DNA from: Leptospira venezuelensis
Lineage (GTDB): Bacteria; Spirochaetota; Leptospiria; Leptospirales; Leptospiraceae
DNA: 64,000 bases
Direction of reading: 5' to 3'
Assembly (NCBI RefSeq): GCF_002150035.1
Contig: NZ_NETS01000010.1
Coordinates: 806,001 to 870,000 of the forward strand
Shown here: positions 29,472-39,095 of the stretch, piece by piece
Layout: each line of letters opens with the position of its first letter
Position numbering within the stretch: position 1 is the first letter of the stretch
Notes under the pieces: generated by a model
Told to the model about the DNA's origin: nothing
Database searches by the model: none
Seen by the model: the letters and a program-made list of their open reading frames with translations, nothing else
Position numbers and translations under genes: made by a program

Positions 29472-30053
29472 ATGAAAGAAGAACGCAAAACTTCGGAGAC
29501 GGACATTAAGCTCTCCCTGGATATTCGGGGCAAAGGAAATTATAAATTCGATACTCAAATCCCGTTCTTTGAACATATGCTTTCCCATGTTTCTAAACAT
29601 GGTCTTCTGGATATCGATCTATGGTTGCGAGGCGACATAGAAATCGATTGTCATCATAGCGTTGAGGACACTGCAATTCTCCTAGGTGCAACTCTTCATA
29701 AGCAGTTAGGAGACAAGGCAGGTATCAGAAGATACGGTCATTATACTCTTCCTATGGACGAGGTTCTTACTACTGTTGCTGTCGATCTGGGTGGTAGATA
29801 TTATTATAAATACACTGGACCGGAACTTGTAGGTAAGTTTGGAATTTATGACGCAGAGCTCTCGTTGGAATTCCTACAGAAGTTCGCTTTAAATGCTAAG
29901 ATGAATCTTCACGTTCATGTTCATTACGGTGAAAATCGTCATCATATTCATGAATCTATTTTTAAAGCTTTTGGTAAGGCTTTGAGAATGGCAATCGAGA
30001 TAGATCCAGCTGCAGGTGGAACAATTCCTTCTACAAAGGGTGTTTTGGAATGA
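29472..30053 (+). CDS. hisB: imidazoleglycerol-phosphate dehydratase
   Basis: Sixth step of histidine synthesis: dehydrates imidazoleglycerol phosphate. Monofunctional form (193 residues) without the phosphatase domain found in E. coli. Manganese-binding His clusters are visible: FFEHMLSHVSKHG, DCHHSVEDTAI, NLHVHVHYGENRHHIHES. It ends with GGTIPSTKGVLE, typical of the family. It overlaps hisH by 4 nt and heads hisB-hisH-hisA. Confidence 0.96.
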   Translation: MKEERKTSETDIKLSLDIRGKGNYKFDTQIPFFEHMLSHVSKHGLLDIDLWLRGDIEIDCHHSVEDTAILLGATLHKQLGDKAGIRRYGHYTLPMDEVLTTVAVDLGGRYYYKYTGPELVGKFGIYDAELSLEFLQKFALNAKMNLHVHVHYGENRHHIHESIFKAFGKALRMAIEIDPAAGGTIPSTKGVLE

Positions 30054-30682
30054 TAGCCGTTCTTGATTATGGAATGGGGAATATTCACTCCTGCTTAAAA
30101 GCGATCTCTCTCTTTACTAAAGATTTTTCTTATACAAATGACCCGTCCATTTTGAAACAAGCGGATGCGATCATTCTTCCAGGTGATGGTCATTTTGATA
30201 AGGCAATGAAAAATCTAAATGAGTCTGGTTTGAGAACTTTTGTAGATGATCACGTAAAGGCAGAAAAACCTTTGTTCGGGATTTGTATCGGTTTTCAAAT
30301 TTTGTTCGAAGATTCCGACGAAGTTGTTTCAGGGAACAAAAATGAAACTGTTCCTGGGTTAGGTTATGTCAAAGGTAAGATCCGAAAGTTTAAGGGAAAA
30401 AACTACAAAGTCCCTCATATCGGTTGGAATAAATTATATAAAAGAAATCCTTCTAAAAGCAATTTATTGAAAAATTTAGAAGACGAATCCTTTGCATATT
30501 TTATACACTCCTACCGTCCCGTTGGAGTGGAGAGTTCCGCGATCACTGGTTTCTGCGATTATTATGGGGAGAAGTTCCCAGCAGTAGTTGAGAAAGGAAA
30601 CGTTTTCGGAACACAATTCCATCCTGAAAAATCCTATTCCTTCGGTCTAAAGATTCTGGAGAACTTTATTCAATCCTTATGA
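30050..30682 (+). CDS. hisH: imidazole glycerol phosphate synthase glutaminase subunit HisH
   Basis: Class I glutamine amidotransferase that feeds ammonia to HisF. Catalytic Cys is in FGICIGFQILFE (more commonly GICLGMQ), and the His-Glu pair is in TQFHPEKS. The oxyanion region LDYGMGNIHSC is at the N-terminus. The length of 210 residues is normal. It is coupled to hisB and hisA by 4-nt overlaps. The partner hisF is not in this window. Confidence 0.95.
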   Translation: MIAVLDYGMGNIHSCLKAISLFTKDFSYTNDPSILKQADAIILPGDGHFDKAMKNLNESGLRTFVDDHVKAEKPLFGICIGFQILFEDSDEVVSGNKNETVPGLGYVKGKIRKFKGKNYKVPHIGWNKLYKRNPSKSNLLKNLEDESFAYFIHSYRPVGVESSAITGFCDYYGEKFPAVVEKGNVFGTQFHPEKSYSFGLKILENFIQSL

Positions 30683-31413
30683 TTTTAATTCCGGCCATTG
30701 ATTTGTTGGATAATTGCGCTGTTAGATTATTCAAAGGCAATTACGACGAAAAAACAATCTACTCCACTGAGCCTTGGAAACTTGCAGAAGGTTTCGAAAG
30801 AAATGGCGCTACCCTTTTACATCTTGTAGATCTGAACGGTGCAAGAAATCAGATTGGGATCAATACTGAAGCTATTTCAAAAATTCGTAAATCTTCCAAA
30901 CTTAAGATCCAACTAGGCGGTGGAATCCGAGATAAGGAAAAGTTGGAATATTACGATTCAATAGGTATAGATCGTTTTATTCTAGGAACTGCTGCAGTAA
31001 ACAATCCAGAACTTCTAGAATTTGCTCTGAAAAAGTACGGAGAAGATAGGATTGTTGTGGCGGTGGATGCAAGAGACGGTATCGTCAAAATTGCAGGTTG
31101 GGAAGTAGACTCCGGTGTTAAGTATCTAGATCTTTTGGAAAAGATGCAACAAGCAGGAATCCGTAATATTATTTTTACAGATATCGCTCAAGATGGAACT
31201 TTGGCGGGTCCAAACCTTAACGCATATAAGGAAATTTTAAGCAGATATAATTTTCAAGTAATCGCATCCGGTGGTATTTCTTCTTTGAAAGACATCATGG
31301 CGCTCTCGGCATTAGGGACTTCTGTTCCGATGTACGGTGTGATTACAGGAAAAGCTTTATACGAAGGTAAAATAGATCTGGCCGAAGCGATCACAAGCTT
31401 GGGTTCAGATTAA
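30679..31413 (+). CDS. hisA: phosphoribosylformimino-AICAR ribotide isomerase
   Basis: Fourth step of histidine synthesis, an Amadori rearrangement. (beta-alpha)8 barrel with LIPAIDLLDNCAVRLFKGNY at the start, catalytic Asp residues in AIDLLD and FTDIAQDGTLAGPN, and phosphate-binding GGGIRD and ASGGISS. The length of 244 residues is normal. Last gene of the hisBHA run; the next gene begins about 95 nt downstream. Confidence 0.95.
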   Translation: MILIPAIDLLDNCAVRLFKGNYDEKTIYSTEPWKLAEGFERNGATLLHLVDLNGARNQIGINTEAISKIRKSSKLKIQLGGGIRDKEKLEYYDSIGIDRFILGTAAVNNPELLEFALKKYGEDRIVVAVDARDGIVKIAGWEVDSGVKYLDLLEKMQQAGIRNIIFTDIAQDGTLAGPNLNAYKEILSRYNFQVIASGGISSLKDIMALSALGTSVPMYGVITGKALYEGKIDLAEAITSLGSD

Positions 31414-31508
31414 TTTTTAATTCCCCTTTATAAGTACCAATCTGCATATTTTTTCTTTCCTTATGCCTTCCAGGTACGTATAAAGGTATTTTGTAATCGG
31501 AGTCCCGA

Positions 31509-32726
31509 ATGAAAAAACTGTCCCCTAGCTCTATCCTTGCCGTAATCTCCGGTATCGCGGCATTTATCTCGTTCTTATTGATCCGAAAATATTTCGGTGG
31601 AGAAACTGCGGACGGACTTGCACAGTCTCTTTGTGATGCAGTCAGTGAAACAGGTTCTTGTTCGAAAGTCTCTGAAAGTAGCATTTCAGCAATCCGAAAT
31701 GTTCCTTGGTTAGGAGATCTTCCGATTGCACTTTTTGGATTCACATTTTACGGATTTGTTACATACCTTTTTGTCAGATCAGAGAAGAGTCCGGAAAATA
31801 AAGAAGGATACCTTCTTCTTTCCTTTTACGTCTTGCTAGTAGCATTGGTGATTGATCTTGGATTATTCTCTGCTTCTATATTTTATATAGATGCGATCTG
31901 TGGACTTTGTGCAGTTACTTGGATCTCCACTTTGATTTTGGTTGTGGGAACCTTCCTCCAAATTAAAGACTATAAGGACAAGTCCTTGAAAAAAGCATTC
32001 GGTATCTTCCAATTGGAAGGTTTAAATACTTATATAGTAGTTTTATTATTTTTAGCTGCGGGTCAGATTGGTGGAAAATCTTTCCATGATTCTTTGGTAG
32101 ACGGTGAACATACGGGTGTTGCTCAAATCCAAAAACAATTGGCTGATTACGAAAAAGCTTCGGTAGTATCTATTGATCTAAAAGGTTCTTCTATACAAGG
32201 AGATCCTAATGCTCCGATCACTATTGTAAAGTTTGCTGATTTCAATTGTGGTCACTGTATGGATACTTCTCATATCTTAAAAAGAGTTTTGAGAGATTAT
32301 CCAGGACTAGTAAAAATCGTTTATAAAAATTTTCCATTGGATGCAAATTGTAACAGATTGGTCCAATCTCCTCGTCCTGATGCGAGTTCCTGTGTAGCTG
32401 CTTCTGCTGCGATTTGTGCCGATAAACAAAATAAATTCCCTGCAGTTTACGAAGGACTTTATAGAAACACTGAAAATAGAGTCGCTCATTCTCCAGCTTC
32501 GGTATTGAGTTTAGCTCAACAAGAGGGATTGGATATGAATCAGTTCCGTGCGTGTTTATCTTCTCCTGCCGTTCGTAATCAGATCAATAAAGAAGTAGAT
32601 GATGCTGAGAAGGTCGAGATCCATAGCACTCCAAGTTTATTTATTAATAATAAACCGATCCAAAGCGGAACTCCTAAAGAAGCTTTCTTAAGAGCTTTGA
32701 TAGAAAGTTTAATTAAGAAGGTCTGA
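31509..32726 (+). CDS. VKOR-DsbA fusion, periplasmic disulfide-forming protein
   Basis: The N-terminal half (residues about 1-190) is a vitamin K epoxide reductase-like membrane domain with several helices, loop cysteines (QSLCDAV and GSCSKV) and the active CGLC near the end of a helix (IDAICGLCAVTW). The C-terminal half (about 210-405) is a DsbA-type thioredoxin domain with FADFNCGHCMDTS. Together they reoxidise and apply a disulfide catalyst, replacing DsbB and DsbA, in the periplasm, using quinone. Fusions of this type are known in several bacteria. It precedes a zinc-ribbon membrane protein by 8 nt. Confidence 0.9.
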   Translation: MKKLSPSSILAVISGIAAFISFLLIRKYFGGETADGLAQSLCDAVSETGSCSKVSESSISAIRNVPWLGDLPIALFGFTFYGFVTYLFVRSEKSPENKEGYLLLSFYVLLVALVIDLGLFSASIFYIDAICGLCAVTWISTLILVVGTFLQIKDYKDKSLKKAFGIFQLEGLNTYIVVLLFLAAGQIGGKSFHDSLVDGEHTGVAQIQKQLADYEKASVVSIDLKGSSIQGDPNAPITIVKFADFNCGHCMDTSHILKRVLRDYPGLVKIVYKNFPLDANCNRLVQSPRPDASSCVAASAAICADKQNKFPAVYEGLYRNTENRVAHSPASVLSLAQQEGLDMNQFRACLSSPAVRNQINKEVDDAEKVEIHSTPSLFINNKPIQSGTPKEAFLRALIESLIKKV

Positions 32727-32734
32727 GGTTTTCA

Positions 32735-33277
32735 GTGTCGGAAGCAGCCGAAGTCTCCAAAAAGAATTTCTATTGTAGGAACTGCGGCTCTTCCATTCTT
32801 TCCGATTCGGAAAAATGTTTGTTTTGCGGTTCTTATCAATTACCAGGAAGAATCCCGTTTTTCAAATTTTTATCTGAAAGTAGATTATTCCGGACAGCTT
32901 TCTTTTTTCCTTTTTCGGCTTTTCTCGCTTTTGCATTTCCGATCATACACGCATTAAATCCAATCCCATTTTTAGATTGGTCCTGGGTGCTGTTGATTTC
33001 GTTTTTCTTTTTTACATTCTCCATCTTCGGATTCGTTTCAGAATGGATTTTCTTGAATAAGTTTAAAGGAGATGCGAAGGATTTTAGAGAAGGTTTTTTT
33101 GAATGGCAAAAGACTCTTTATCTTCGTAATCCTTATCTCTCTTATTTTGGAATGTTCTTATTCGTATGTGTTCCTTTATTGAATTGGGAAAATCACTTCT
33201 CTTTTGCTGCCTCTTCTTCCGCAATTTGGACATTATTACTCGTATTCTTATCTAAAATCCTTATTCCACTTTTCTAA
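32735..33277 (+). CDS. zinc-ribbon membrane protein of unknown function
   Basis: GTG start after GAGG, 8 nt from the VKOR-DsbA stop. The N-terminal 30 residues form a double CxxC zinc ribbon (FYCRNCGSSILSDSEKCLFC). Three or four hydrophobic helices follow (about 45-65, 75-100, 130-147 and 155-178) with little else. It resembles short zinc-ribbon membrane proteins of no known role. Its place behind the disulfide fusion may be incidental. 180 residues. Confidence 0.65.
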   Translation: MSEAAEVSKKNFYCRNCGSSILSDSEKCLFCGSYQLPGRIPFFKFLSESRLFRTAFFFPFSAFLAFAFPIIHALNPIPFLDWSWVLLISFFFFTFSIFGFVSEWIFLNKFKGDAKDFREGFFEWQKTLYLRNPYLSYFGMFLFVCVPLLNWENHFSFAASSSAIWTLLLVFLSKILIPLF

Positions 33278-33295
33278 TCATCGGAGCTGCTATCC

Positions 33296-35116
33296 ATGTT
33301 GAAGAAGATTCTAATCATCTCTTTATCTACCGTCGCCATTCTATCTATTTCATTAGGGATTTTAATTTGGCATACGATCAATTTCCGGCCGATCACAGTG
33401 GGCTTATATTATGAAAAGATCTTTTGGGAGAATGTTCTAGATGATCCGGAGACACTGACCTCTCTCCGAATTTTGGATTCTTGGGGAATCACTTCTCATA
33501 ATTATAAATGGTCTGACTCTTCTCCCGAAAAAGAAATGGAAAGAGCAGATAAAGCAAAAAGAGATCTGGAGACACTTAAAACTTACGATCCTTCCGGATT
33601 AAGCGGAGAAGATAAAATCTATTATAAGGCTTTAGAATGGGATCTGGAACTTGCGGCTGATTATGAAAAATATATTTATAATTCTTATCCAGTAAACCAA
33701 CTATTCGGCGTCCAAAATCATATTCCTTCTTTCTTAGCGACTTCTCATATGATAGAAGATGATGAGGACATTGAATCTTATATTACTAGGCTAAAAGGGA
33801 TTTCGACAAAGTTAGATCAAGTGATCCGAGGTCTGGAGATTAGACAATCAAATGGTGTGATCCCGCCGGATTTTATTTTGAGAAGAGTTCTGGATGAATT
33901 GAAAAATTTCAGAGTTAAAAACTCTGAAGAAAACATTCTTTATGTTAGTCTTCGTAAAAAATTAGAAAAGAATGATGAGATCCTCTCTGACCAAAAAACT
34001 TCTTCTTTGGCAGAAGTAAAAAAGATCTTAGAGATTTCGGTTTATCCAGCTTATTCTAAGCTACAGAATTTCTTAGAACAACAACTTAAGTCTGCCGATA
34101 GTAAGGCTGGAGTTTGGAAACTTCCAAACGGTGAAAAATATTACGAACATACTTTAAAATATCATACCACTACCAATCTTTCTCCTGAGGAAGTTCACTC
34201 CATCGGTCTTTCAGAAGTTGCAAGGATCCAAACTGAAATGAAATCTATTTTGCAAACTTCTGGAATTGCAGTTTCCAATTTGCAAGCTACTATGAAGCAG
34301 TTGAGAGAAAAATCTGAGTTCCAATTTCCAAATACTCCAGAAGGAAAAGAAAAAGTTATAGAGGTCTATAAAGAGATCTTAAAGGAATCTATCGAAAAAT
34401 CTAAACCTATCTTCCCTTCTTGGCCTAGAGCAAAAGTGCAGGTAGAAAGAATTCCTGAATTCAAAGAAGCAGGAGCACCTGGAGCTTATTACGAAGAACC
34501 AAGTCTGGACGGAAAACGTCCCGGTGTATTCTACGCAAACCTGCGTGATTTAAAAGAAATTCCTAAGTTTGGAATGAACACATTAACGTATCATGAAACA
34601 ATTCCAGGACACCATTTACAAATTGCTTGGTCCCAAGAATTGACTTCCGCGCCAAGAAAATTGAGAACTACTCACTTTACTGCATTTGTCGAAGGATGGG
34701 CATTATACGCGGAAAGACTCGCAAAAGATTATAATTTTTACTCTGATCCATATGTAGATTTAGGAAGATTGCAGGCTGAATTGTTCCGAGCAGTTCGTTT
34801 GGTTGTAGATACAGGAATTCATTACAAACGTTGGAGCAGAGAAGATGCGATTCGCTACATGTCTGACAATACAGGCATGGCTCCTAAAGAAGTTTCGGCA
34901 GAGATTGAAAGATATATCGTTTATCCAGGACAGGCATGCTCCTACAAGATTGGAATGATCTCTTTTCTAAAAATGAGAGAAGATTGGAAATCAGTCAAAG
35001 GCGAAGCATTCGATATAAAAGAATATCATGGTTTCGTTTTAGGAAAAGGTTCCCTTCCTTTGGAAATTTTAGAAAAAGCTTCTAAAGAAGAATTGGGACT
35101 AATTCCCAAAAATTAG
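33296..35116 (+). CDS. DUF885 family putative metallopeptidase, membrane anchored
   Basis: A single N-terminal hydrophobic helix (residues 5-27) and a long helical domain typical of DUF885, with the gluzincin-like motif YHETIPGHHLQIAW near residue 430 and EGWALYAERLAKD downstream as the third-ligand region. Expected to be a periplasmic peptidase. At 606 residues it has the usual length. The stop overlaps the thiD stop on the opposite strand (TTAG), one of several such junctions here. Confidence 0.8.
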   Translation: MLKKILIISLSTVAILSISLGILIWHTINFRPITVGLYYEKIFWENVLDDPETLTSLRILDSWGITSHNYKWSDSSPEKEMERADKAKRDLETLKTYDPSGLSGEDKIYYKALEWDLELAADYEKYIYNSYPVNQLFGVQNHIPSFLATSHMIEDDEDIESYITRLKGISTKLDQVIRGLEIRQSNGVIPPDFILRRVLDELKNFRVKNSEENILYVSLRKKLEKNDEILSDQKTSSLAEVKKILEISVYPAYSKLQNFLEQQLKSADSKAGVWKLPNGEKYYEHTLKYHTTTNLSPEEVHSIGLSEVARIQTEMKSILQTSGIAVSNLQATMKQLREKSEFQFPNTPEGKEKVIEVYKEILKESIEKSKPIFPSWPRAKVQVERIPEFKEAGAPGAYYEEPSLDGKRPGVFYANLRDLKEIPKFGMNTLTYHETIPGHHLQIAWSQELTSAPRKLRTTHFTAFVEGWALYAERLAKDYNFYSDPYVDLGRLQAELFRAVRLVVDTGIHYKRWSREDAIRYMSDNTGMAPKEVSAEIERYIVYPGQACSYKIGMISFLKMREDWKSVKGEAFDIKEYHGFVLGKGSLPLEILEKASKEELGLIPKN

Positions 35117-35916
35117 AACTTTGGGTTATGATTTAATGTTTTCGTTTTTCCTGCTGGGAAGGACTGTAAGATAGCCGCATGTAGGAATTCCCTCGCCTTT
35201 GCAACAGATTCAGAGAGAGGAAAATCCTGAGCCAAATAAGAAGCTATGGCAGAAGAATAAGTGCAACCCGTTCCATGAGGATTGAAATCTTCTACAAAAG
35301 GTTTTGAATATTTTAAGATTTCTCCGGTCGGAATTCCTAATACATCCAGTGCTTCCTTTGAATTTTTGATATGACCACCTTTTAATAAAACAGGGACTCC
35401 TAGTTTTTTAGAAAGAGAAGCTGCTTCTGTCTCCATGGATTCAATTTTGGAAATTTCCCCAGACCCTAAAATTTTTGCCTCATCCAGGTTCGGAGTTACA
35501 AGGCTTGCCAAAGGAATTAATTCAGAGATTAGAGATTGGATTGCTTCGTCCTGCAAAAGTTTAGCTCCGCTTGTGGCAACCATCACAGGATCTAATACTA
35601 ACTCGAAGTTTTGCCCTTTTGATTTGTACTCTTTTAGGATTTTAGAAATTCTGCGGATCAAATTTTCGGAAAAGAGCATTCCGGTCTTGATTGCTTTCAC
35701 GGGAAAGTAAGAGAGAACAGCTGCGAGTTGTTTTTCTAAAAAATCAGGATCTACTTCTAAAATTCCAGTGACGCCGTCCGGATTTTGAGCGGTCAAACAG
35801 GTAATCACTGATGTTCCGAAAGATCCAGTTGAGTTAAAAGTTTTTAGATCTGCTTGGATTCCCGCTCCCCCTCCGGAGTCGGAACCTGCGATTGTTAATA
35901 CTACCGGCTTTTGCAT
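35113..35916 (-). CDS. thiD: hydroxymethylpyrimidine (phosphate) kinase
   Basis: Bifunctional HMP/HMP-P kinase of thiamine synthesis. Ribokinase-fold motifs: TIAGSDSGGGAGIQADLKTF at the N-terminus, LDPVMVATSG, and FNPHGTGCTYSSAIASYLA, where the anion hole and catalytic region (GTGC) lie. The length of 267 residues is normal. No other thiamine gene is adjacent and no TPP riboswitch is seen. Confidence 0.93.
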   Translation of the reverse strand: MQKPVVLTIAGSDSGGGAGIQADLKTFNSTGSFGTSVITCLTAQNPDGVTGILEVDPDFLEKQLAAVLSYFPVKAIKTGMLFSENLIRRISKILKEYKSKGQNFELVLDPVMVATSGAKLLQDEAIQSLISELIPLASLVTPNLDEAKILGSGEISKIESMETEAASLSKKLGVPVLLKGGHIKNSKEALDVLGIPTGEILKYSKPFVEDFNPHGTGCTYSSAIASYLAQDFPLSESVAKAREFLHAAILQSFPAGKTKTLNHNPKF

Positions 35917-35934
35917 TCGGAACCTTATAATAAT

Positions 35935-36288
35935 TTAATCAGGCCAACCGAATCGTTTCCAATCCACGACCTCTTCTCTAGAAAATTTGATACCTTCAGA
36001 TTCTAAAAGTTTTTTTTGTATAATTGCTCTAGGAGTATCTCCTCGATGAGAAATTTTTCCCATACTATTGATGACTCTTTGCCAAGGGACCTTTTGTTCT
36101 TGGTCCTTCTTTAATGCGTTTAAAGCATAACCTACTGCTCTGGCAGCTCTAGGTTTTCCGATTAGAACCGCGATCCTCCCGTAACTGGTTACTTTTCCTT
36201 TGGGAACCTTCTTTACAATTTTATAAACTAATTCGTAAAAATTCTCAGGTTTTAATTCTATCTTTTTCTTTTTAGGTTTTGCAGTCAT
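35935..36288 (-). CDS. alkyltransferase-like protein (MGMT family, no active Cys)
   Basis: The DNA-binding half of O6-alkylguanine alkyltransferases is present (GKVTSYGRIAVLIGKPRAAR, with ARAVGYAL). The active-site PCHRV motif reads PWQRVI, so Trp replaces the alkyl-acceptor Cys. This is the hallmark of ATL proteins, which bind O6-alkylguanine and hand it to nucleotide excision repair. The length of 117 residues fits. The start overlaps the histidine kinase stop by 4 nt. Confidence 0.88.
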   Translation of the reverse strand: MTAKPKKKKIELKPENFYELVYKIVKKVPKGKVTSYGRIAVLIGKPRAARAVGYALNALKKDQEQKVPWQRVINSMGKISHRGDTPRAIIQKKLLESEGIKFSREEVVDWKRFGWPD

Positions 36289-38099
36289 ATAACTGATTTT
36301 TCTAAATTTGTTTCTGAAATCGGTTGTGGAGGCCTAAGAGGTAATTCCACTTTGAATACAGTTTTCCCAGGAATGGATTCGACTGTGATCTTGCCTTTAT
36401 GTTTTTCTACGATACCTTTTACAATACCAAGGCCGAGCCCGGAACCTTCACCTTGATCTTTTGTAGTGAAGAATGGATCCCAGATCCGATCCTTGATGGA
36501 GGAATCTATTCCTGGGCCGTCGTCTTGTACTTCTATAGTAACTGTATCTCCAATAGAATATACAGATAATTCGATCGTGCCTTGGCCTCGAATGGCTTGG
36601 TTTGCATTTTGGATCAAGTTGGTCCAAACTTGGTTTAATTCGTCAGGATTACATACAACTTTTGGGATGGTGGAGAAGTTCTTCTTAACTTCGACTCCAT
36701 ACTTGAGTTGGTTGTTCATGATGACCAAAGTGTTTTCGATACCTTCTATCAGATCTGCACTAGTAAATGATTTGCTCTGGTCTAAGTGAGAATAATATTT
36801 TAGAGCCTTAACTATCCGGACTATATTTTTGATAGAATATTTAATATTTTTAATATTACGATTCGTATTAGATGCATGTTTGAGCATCTCATATCCAGGT
36901 TTTGCTCCTTGGGCTAAAATTTCCAAGATGTACTTTCTTACTTCCATAACATCGTTTTCTATTATGAAAGAAGCAACCTCACCTGCTAAGGAAACTTCTA
37001 TCCCCATTTGGATCATTTCTTCCTTTAATTCTCTTTTGATCCGGAACTTGTCCTTAGATTCCATAACCTGACTTTTTTTTCGGTCTCTTAAGATATGTAG
37101 AAGTGCTACTTCGAATGATTTCCTTAATTTCTTATTTCTCGCGAAACGAACGATTTCGAATACGTTCTTTACGATATAATTCATATTTGATTCTAAATTG
37201 TCTGCGGAACCATTGATCACCCCTGCTGGAGTATTGATCTCATGCGCAATTCCTGCAACCATGGTTCCTAAAGAAGCCATTTTTTCGGACATGATCAACT
37301 GAGATTGAGCGCTTTCCAGCTCCTGTGTCCTGTTTCGGACTTTTTCTTCCAATGTTTCAGTAAGCTCTATTAGTCTTTCGTAAAAAATGGAATTTGAAAG
37401 TGACATCACTGAAACGGATCTCATTTCGTTAAGTTTTTCCAGCTCGGATGCATTGTATTTTCTTCCATCGTTTTTTGGTCCTAATACAAGCATGCCCAAA
37501 AGACTTTTGTTTAAGATAAAAGGAACCAGAAGATCTGCTTTTGTTTTTGCTGCAAAAGAAAGCGCGTGTTCTCGTATCTGATGTAGTTTTGCATTTTCCG
37601 TAAATTCTTCAGAATAAAAAATTTTATCATGCTCTGTGATCCATAAAAGGAACGGATCGAAGATATAAAAATGATCCTCTCCCGTTTCTCTTGGATACGG
37701 AGAGAATTTTCCAAGATCTTCCCTCCATAAGTAAATTTTAGCCCTACTTGCATTGATGATACTAGGTAGAAATTTTAGGATTTTATCACATACACTTTCT
37801 GTGATGTTGGTTGCAATCAGATCACTTTTGAATTTATCTAACGAAGAAAGGTATTTAACATATTCTTGGTCCGTCAGTTTAGAAAGTGCAGATGATAGGT
37901 TCCATGCAGGTCCAAACTCATTGAACCAGATCCAAACAAATACAGCGGCCAAAGTGGTAAAAGGCAAACTGATGAGAAGCACGATCGTACGATCAGGATC
38001 CAAGGATCTGAAATCCAAACCGAATATTAGCGCCGATTGCAGAAGGAATGCGGCTAAAACAAGACCGAATATTGGTCCGAATTTGCGTATGATTTTCAT
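36285..38099 (-). CDS. sensor histidine kinase with GAF-like domain
   Basis: Two N-terminal transmembrane helices (residues about 5-28 and 38-60), a GAF-like region (about 95-235), a coiled coil, an H-box MVAGIAHEINTPAGVING near residue 285, a roughly 180-residue helical insertion, and an HATPase domain with DDGPGIDSS and GSGLGLGIVKGI. No response regulator gene is adjacent, so it is an orphan. It is upstream of and overlaps the ATL gene, which may be incidental or may link alkylation response to signalling. Confidence 0.88.
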   Translation of the reverse strand: MKIIRKFGPIFGLVLAAFLLQSALIFGLDFRSLDPDRTIVLLISLPFTTLAAVFVWIWFNEFGPAWNLSSALSKLTDQEYVKYLSSLDKFKSDLIATNITESVCDKILKFLPSIINASRAKIYLWREDLGKFSPYPRETGEDHFYIFDPFLLWITEHDKIFYSEEFTENAKLHQIREHALSFAAKTKADLLVPFILNKSLLGMLVLGPKNDGRKYNASELEKLNEMRSVSVMSLSNSIFYERLIELTETLEEKVRNRTQELESAQSQLIMSEKMASLGTMVAGIAHEINTPAGVINGSADNLESNMNYIVKNVFEIVRFARNKKLRKSFEVALLHILRDRKKSQVMESKDKFRIKRELKEEMIQMGIEVSLAGEVASFIIENDVMEVRKYILEILAQGAKPGYEMLKHASNTNRNIKNIKYSIKNIVRIVKALKYYSHLDQSKSFTSADLIEGIENTLVIMNNQLKYGVEVKKNFSTIPKVVCNPDELNQVWTNLIQNANQAIRGQGTIELSVYSIGDTVTIEVQDDGPGIDSSIKDRIWDPFFTTKDQGEGSGLGLGIVKGIVEKHKGKITVESIPGKTVFKVELPLRPPQPISETNLEKSVI

Positions 38100-38126
38100 C
38101 GCGTGCCTGTAAAATTAGGCTTAAGA

Positions 38127-39095
38127 ATGTCTAGTTCCACAATTCCAGTAAAGGAGTTTTTTACGATAGCGAGGGTCTTTGGTGCCTTCTATGATTTGTA
38201 TTCTCCAGAAAGAGGAAGAGTAAGAGCCGTACTTAGAGGAAGGCTCAGAAATATCGTCGCAAAAGAAAGACATCCATTTGTCGTAGGCGACAGAGTTTGT
38301 GCGATGGAATCAGGCGGAGAATGGGCCATCGAAGAAAGATTATCCCGTAAAAACGAACTTCTACGAAAAAGTAAAGAGGGGGATGCACAGGTACTTTGTG
38401 CGAATGTAGATCAAATCGCAGTACTTGCCTCTTTAAAAGATCCTGAAACCAAAGACGGATTCTTGGATCGATGTTTGGCGGCCGCGTATCTTTCTGAGGT
38501 CCCTCCCCTAATTATATTCACAAAATCGGATTTAGTGGATCAAGAAACGGCGATTAAGCGCTCTTCCGTTTATAAAAATCTAGGCTACGATATAATTATT
38601 GTTTCTTGCCAGACCGGCCAAGGTCTAGAAGAACTTTACTCCAAGTTTTCTTCCAAAACTACCTACTTAGTAGGAAATTCAGGAGTTGGAAAATCTAGCT
38701 TAGTAAACGTCTTATCGGATAGAGAATTGCAGAAAACTTCCCAGGTCAGTCTTTCCACTAAGAAGGGTAAACATACGACTACAAACTCAAACTTTCTGGT
38801 TTTGGAAGATAATATCGTATTAATCGATTCTCCAGGTATTAAAGAATGGGGGATCTTACACTTAACCAAAGGTGAGATCTTAGAAAGTTATCCGGAATTG
38901 AGAAAGTATAAAGAAGAATGTGATATTTCCGATTGTTGTGACGCGGGCCCTGGATGCAAAATGTTGTTTTCTATGGGAGAAGCGACCGATATAAGTATGG
39001 AAAGAAAAAAGAGCCTGGAATCTATGCTTGCAAGCCTGGAAAACCCGTTTAGAATCACACGTAGAGACCACTTAAAGAATGAAAGTAAATCCTAA
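38127..39095 (+). CDS. rsgA: ribosome small subunit-dependent GTPase RsgA
   Basis: Circularly permuted GTPase that checks 30S maturation. N-terminal OB-fold, then G4 (FTKSDLVD), G1 (GNSGVGKSSLVN) and G3 (LIDSPGIKEW) in permuted order, and a zinc-knuckle (CDISDCCDAGPGC) near the C-terminus. I prefer ATG 38127; the in-frame GTG 24 nt upstream lies almost against the divergent kinase gene. The next gene starts inside its last 17 nt. Confidence 0.93.
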   Translation: MSSSTIPVKEFFTIARVFGAFYDLYSPERGRVRAVLRGRLRNIVAKERHPFVVGDRVCAMESGGEWAIEERLSRKNELLRKSKEGDAQVLCANVDQIAVLASLKDPETKDGFLDRCLAAAYLSEVPPLIIFTKSDLVDQETAIKRSSVYKNLGYDIIIVSCQTGQGLEELYSKFSSKTTYLVGNSGVGKSSLVNVLSDRELQKTSQVSLSTKKGKHTTTNSNFLVLEDNIVLIDSPGIKEWGILHLTKGEILESYPELRKYKEECDISDCCDAGPGCKMLFSMGEATDISMERKKSLESMLASLENPFRITRRDHLKNESKS

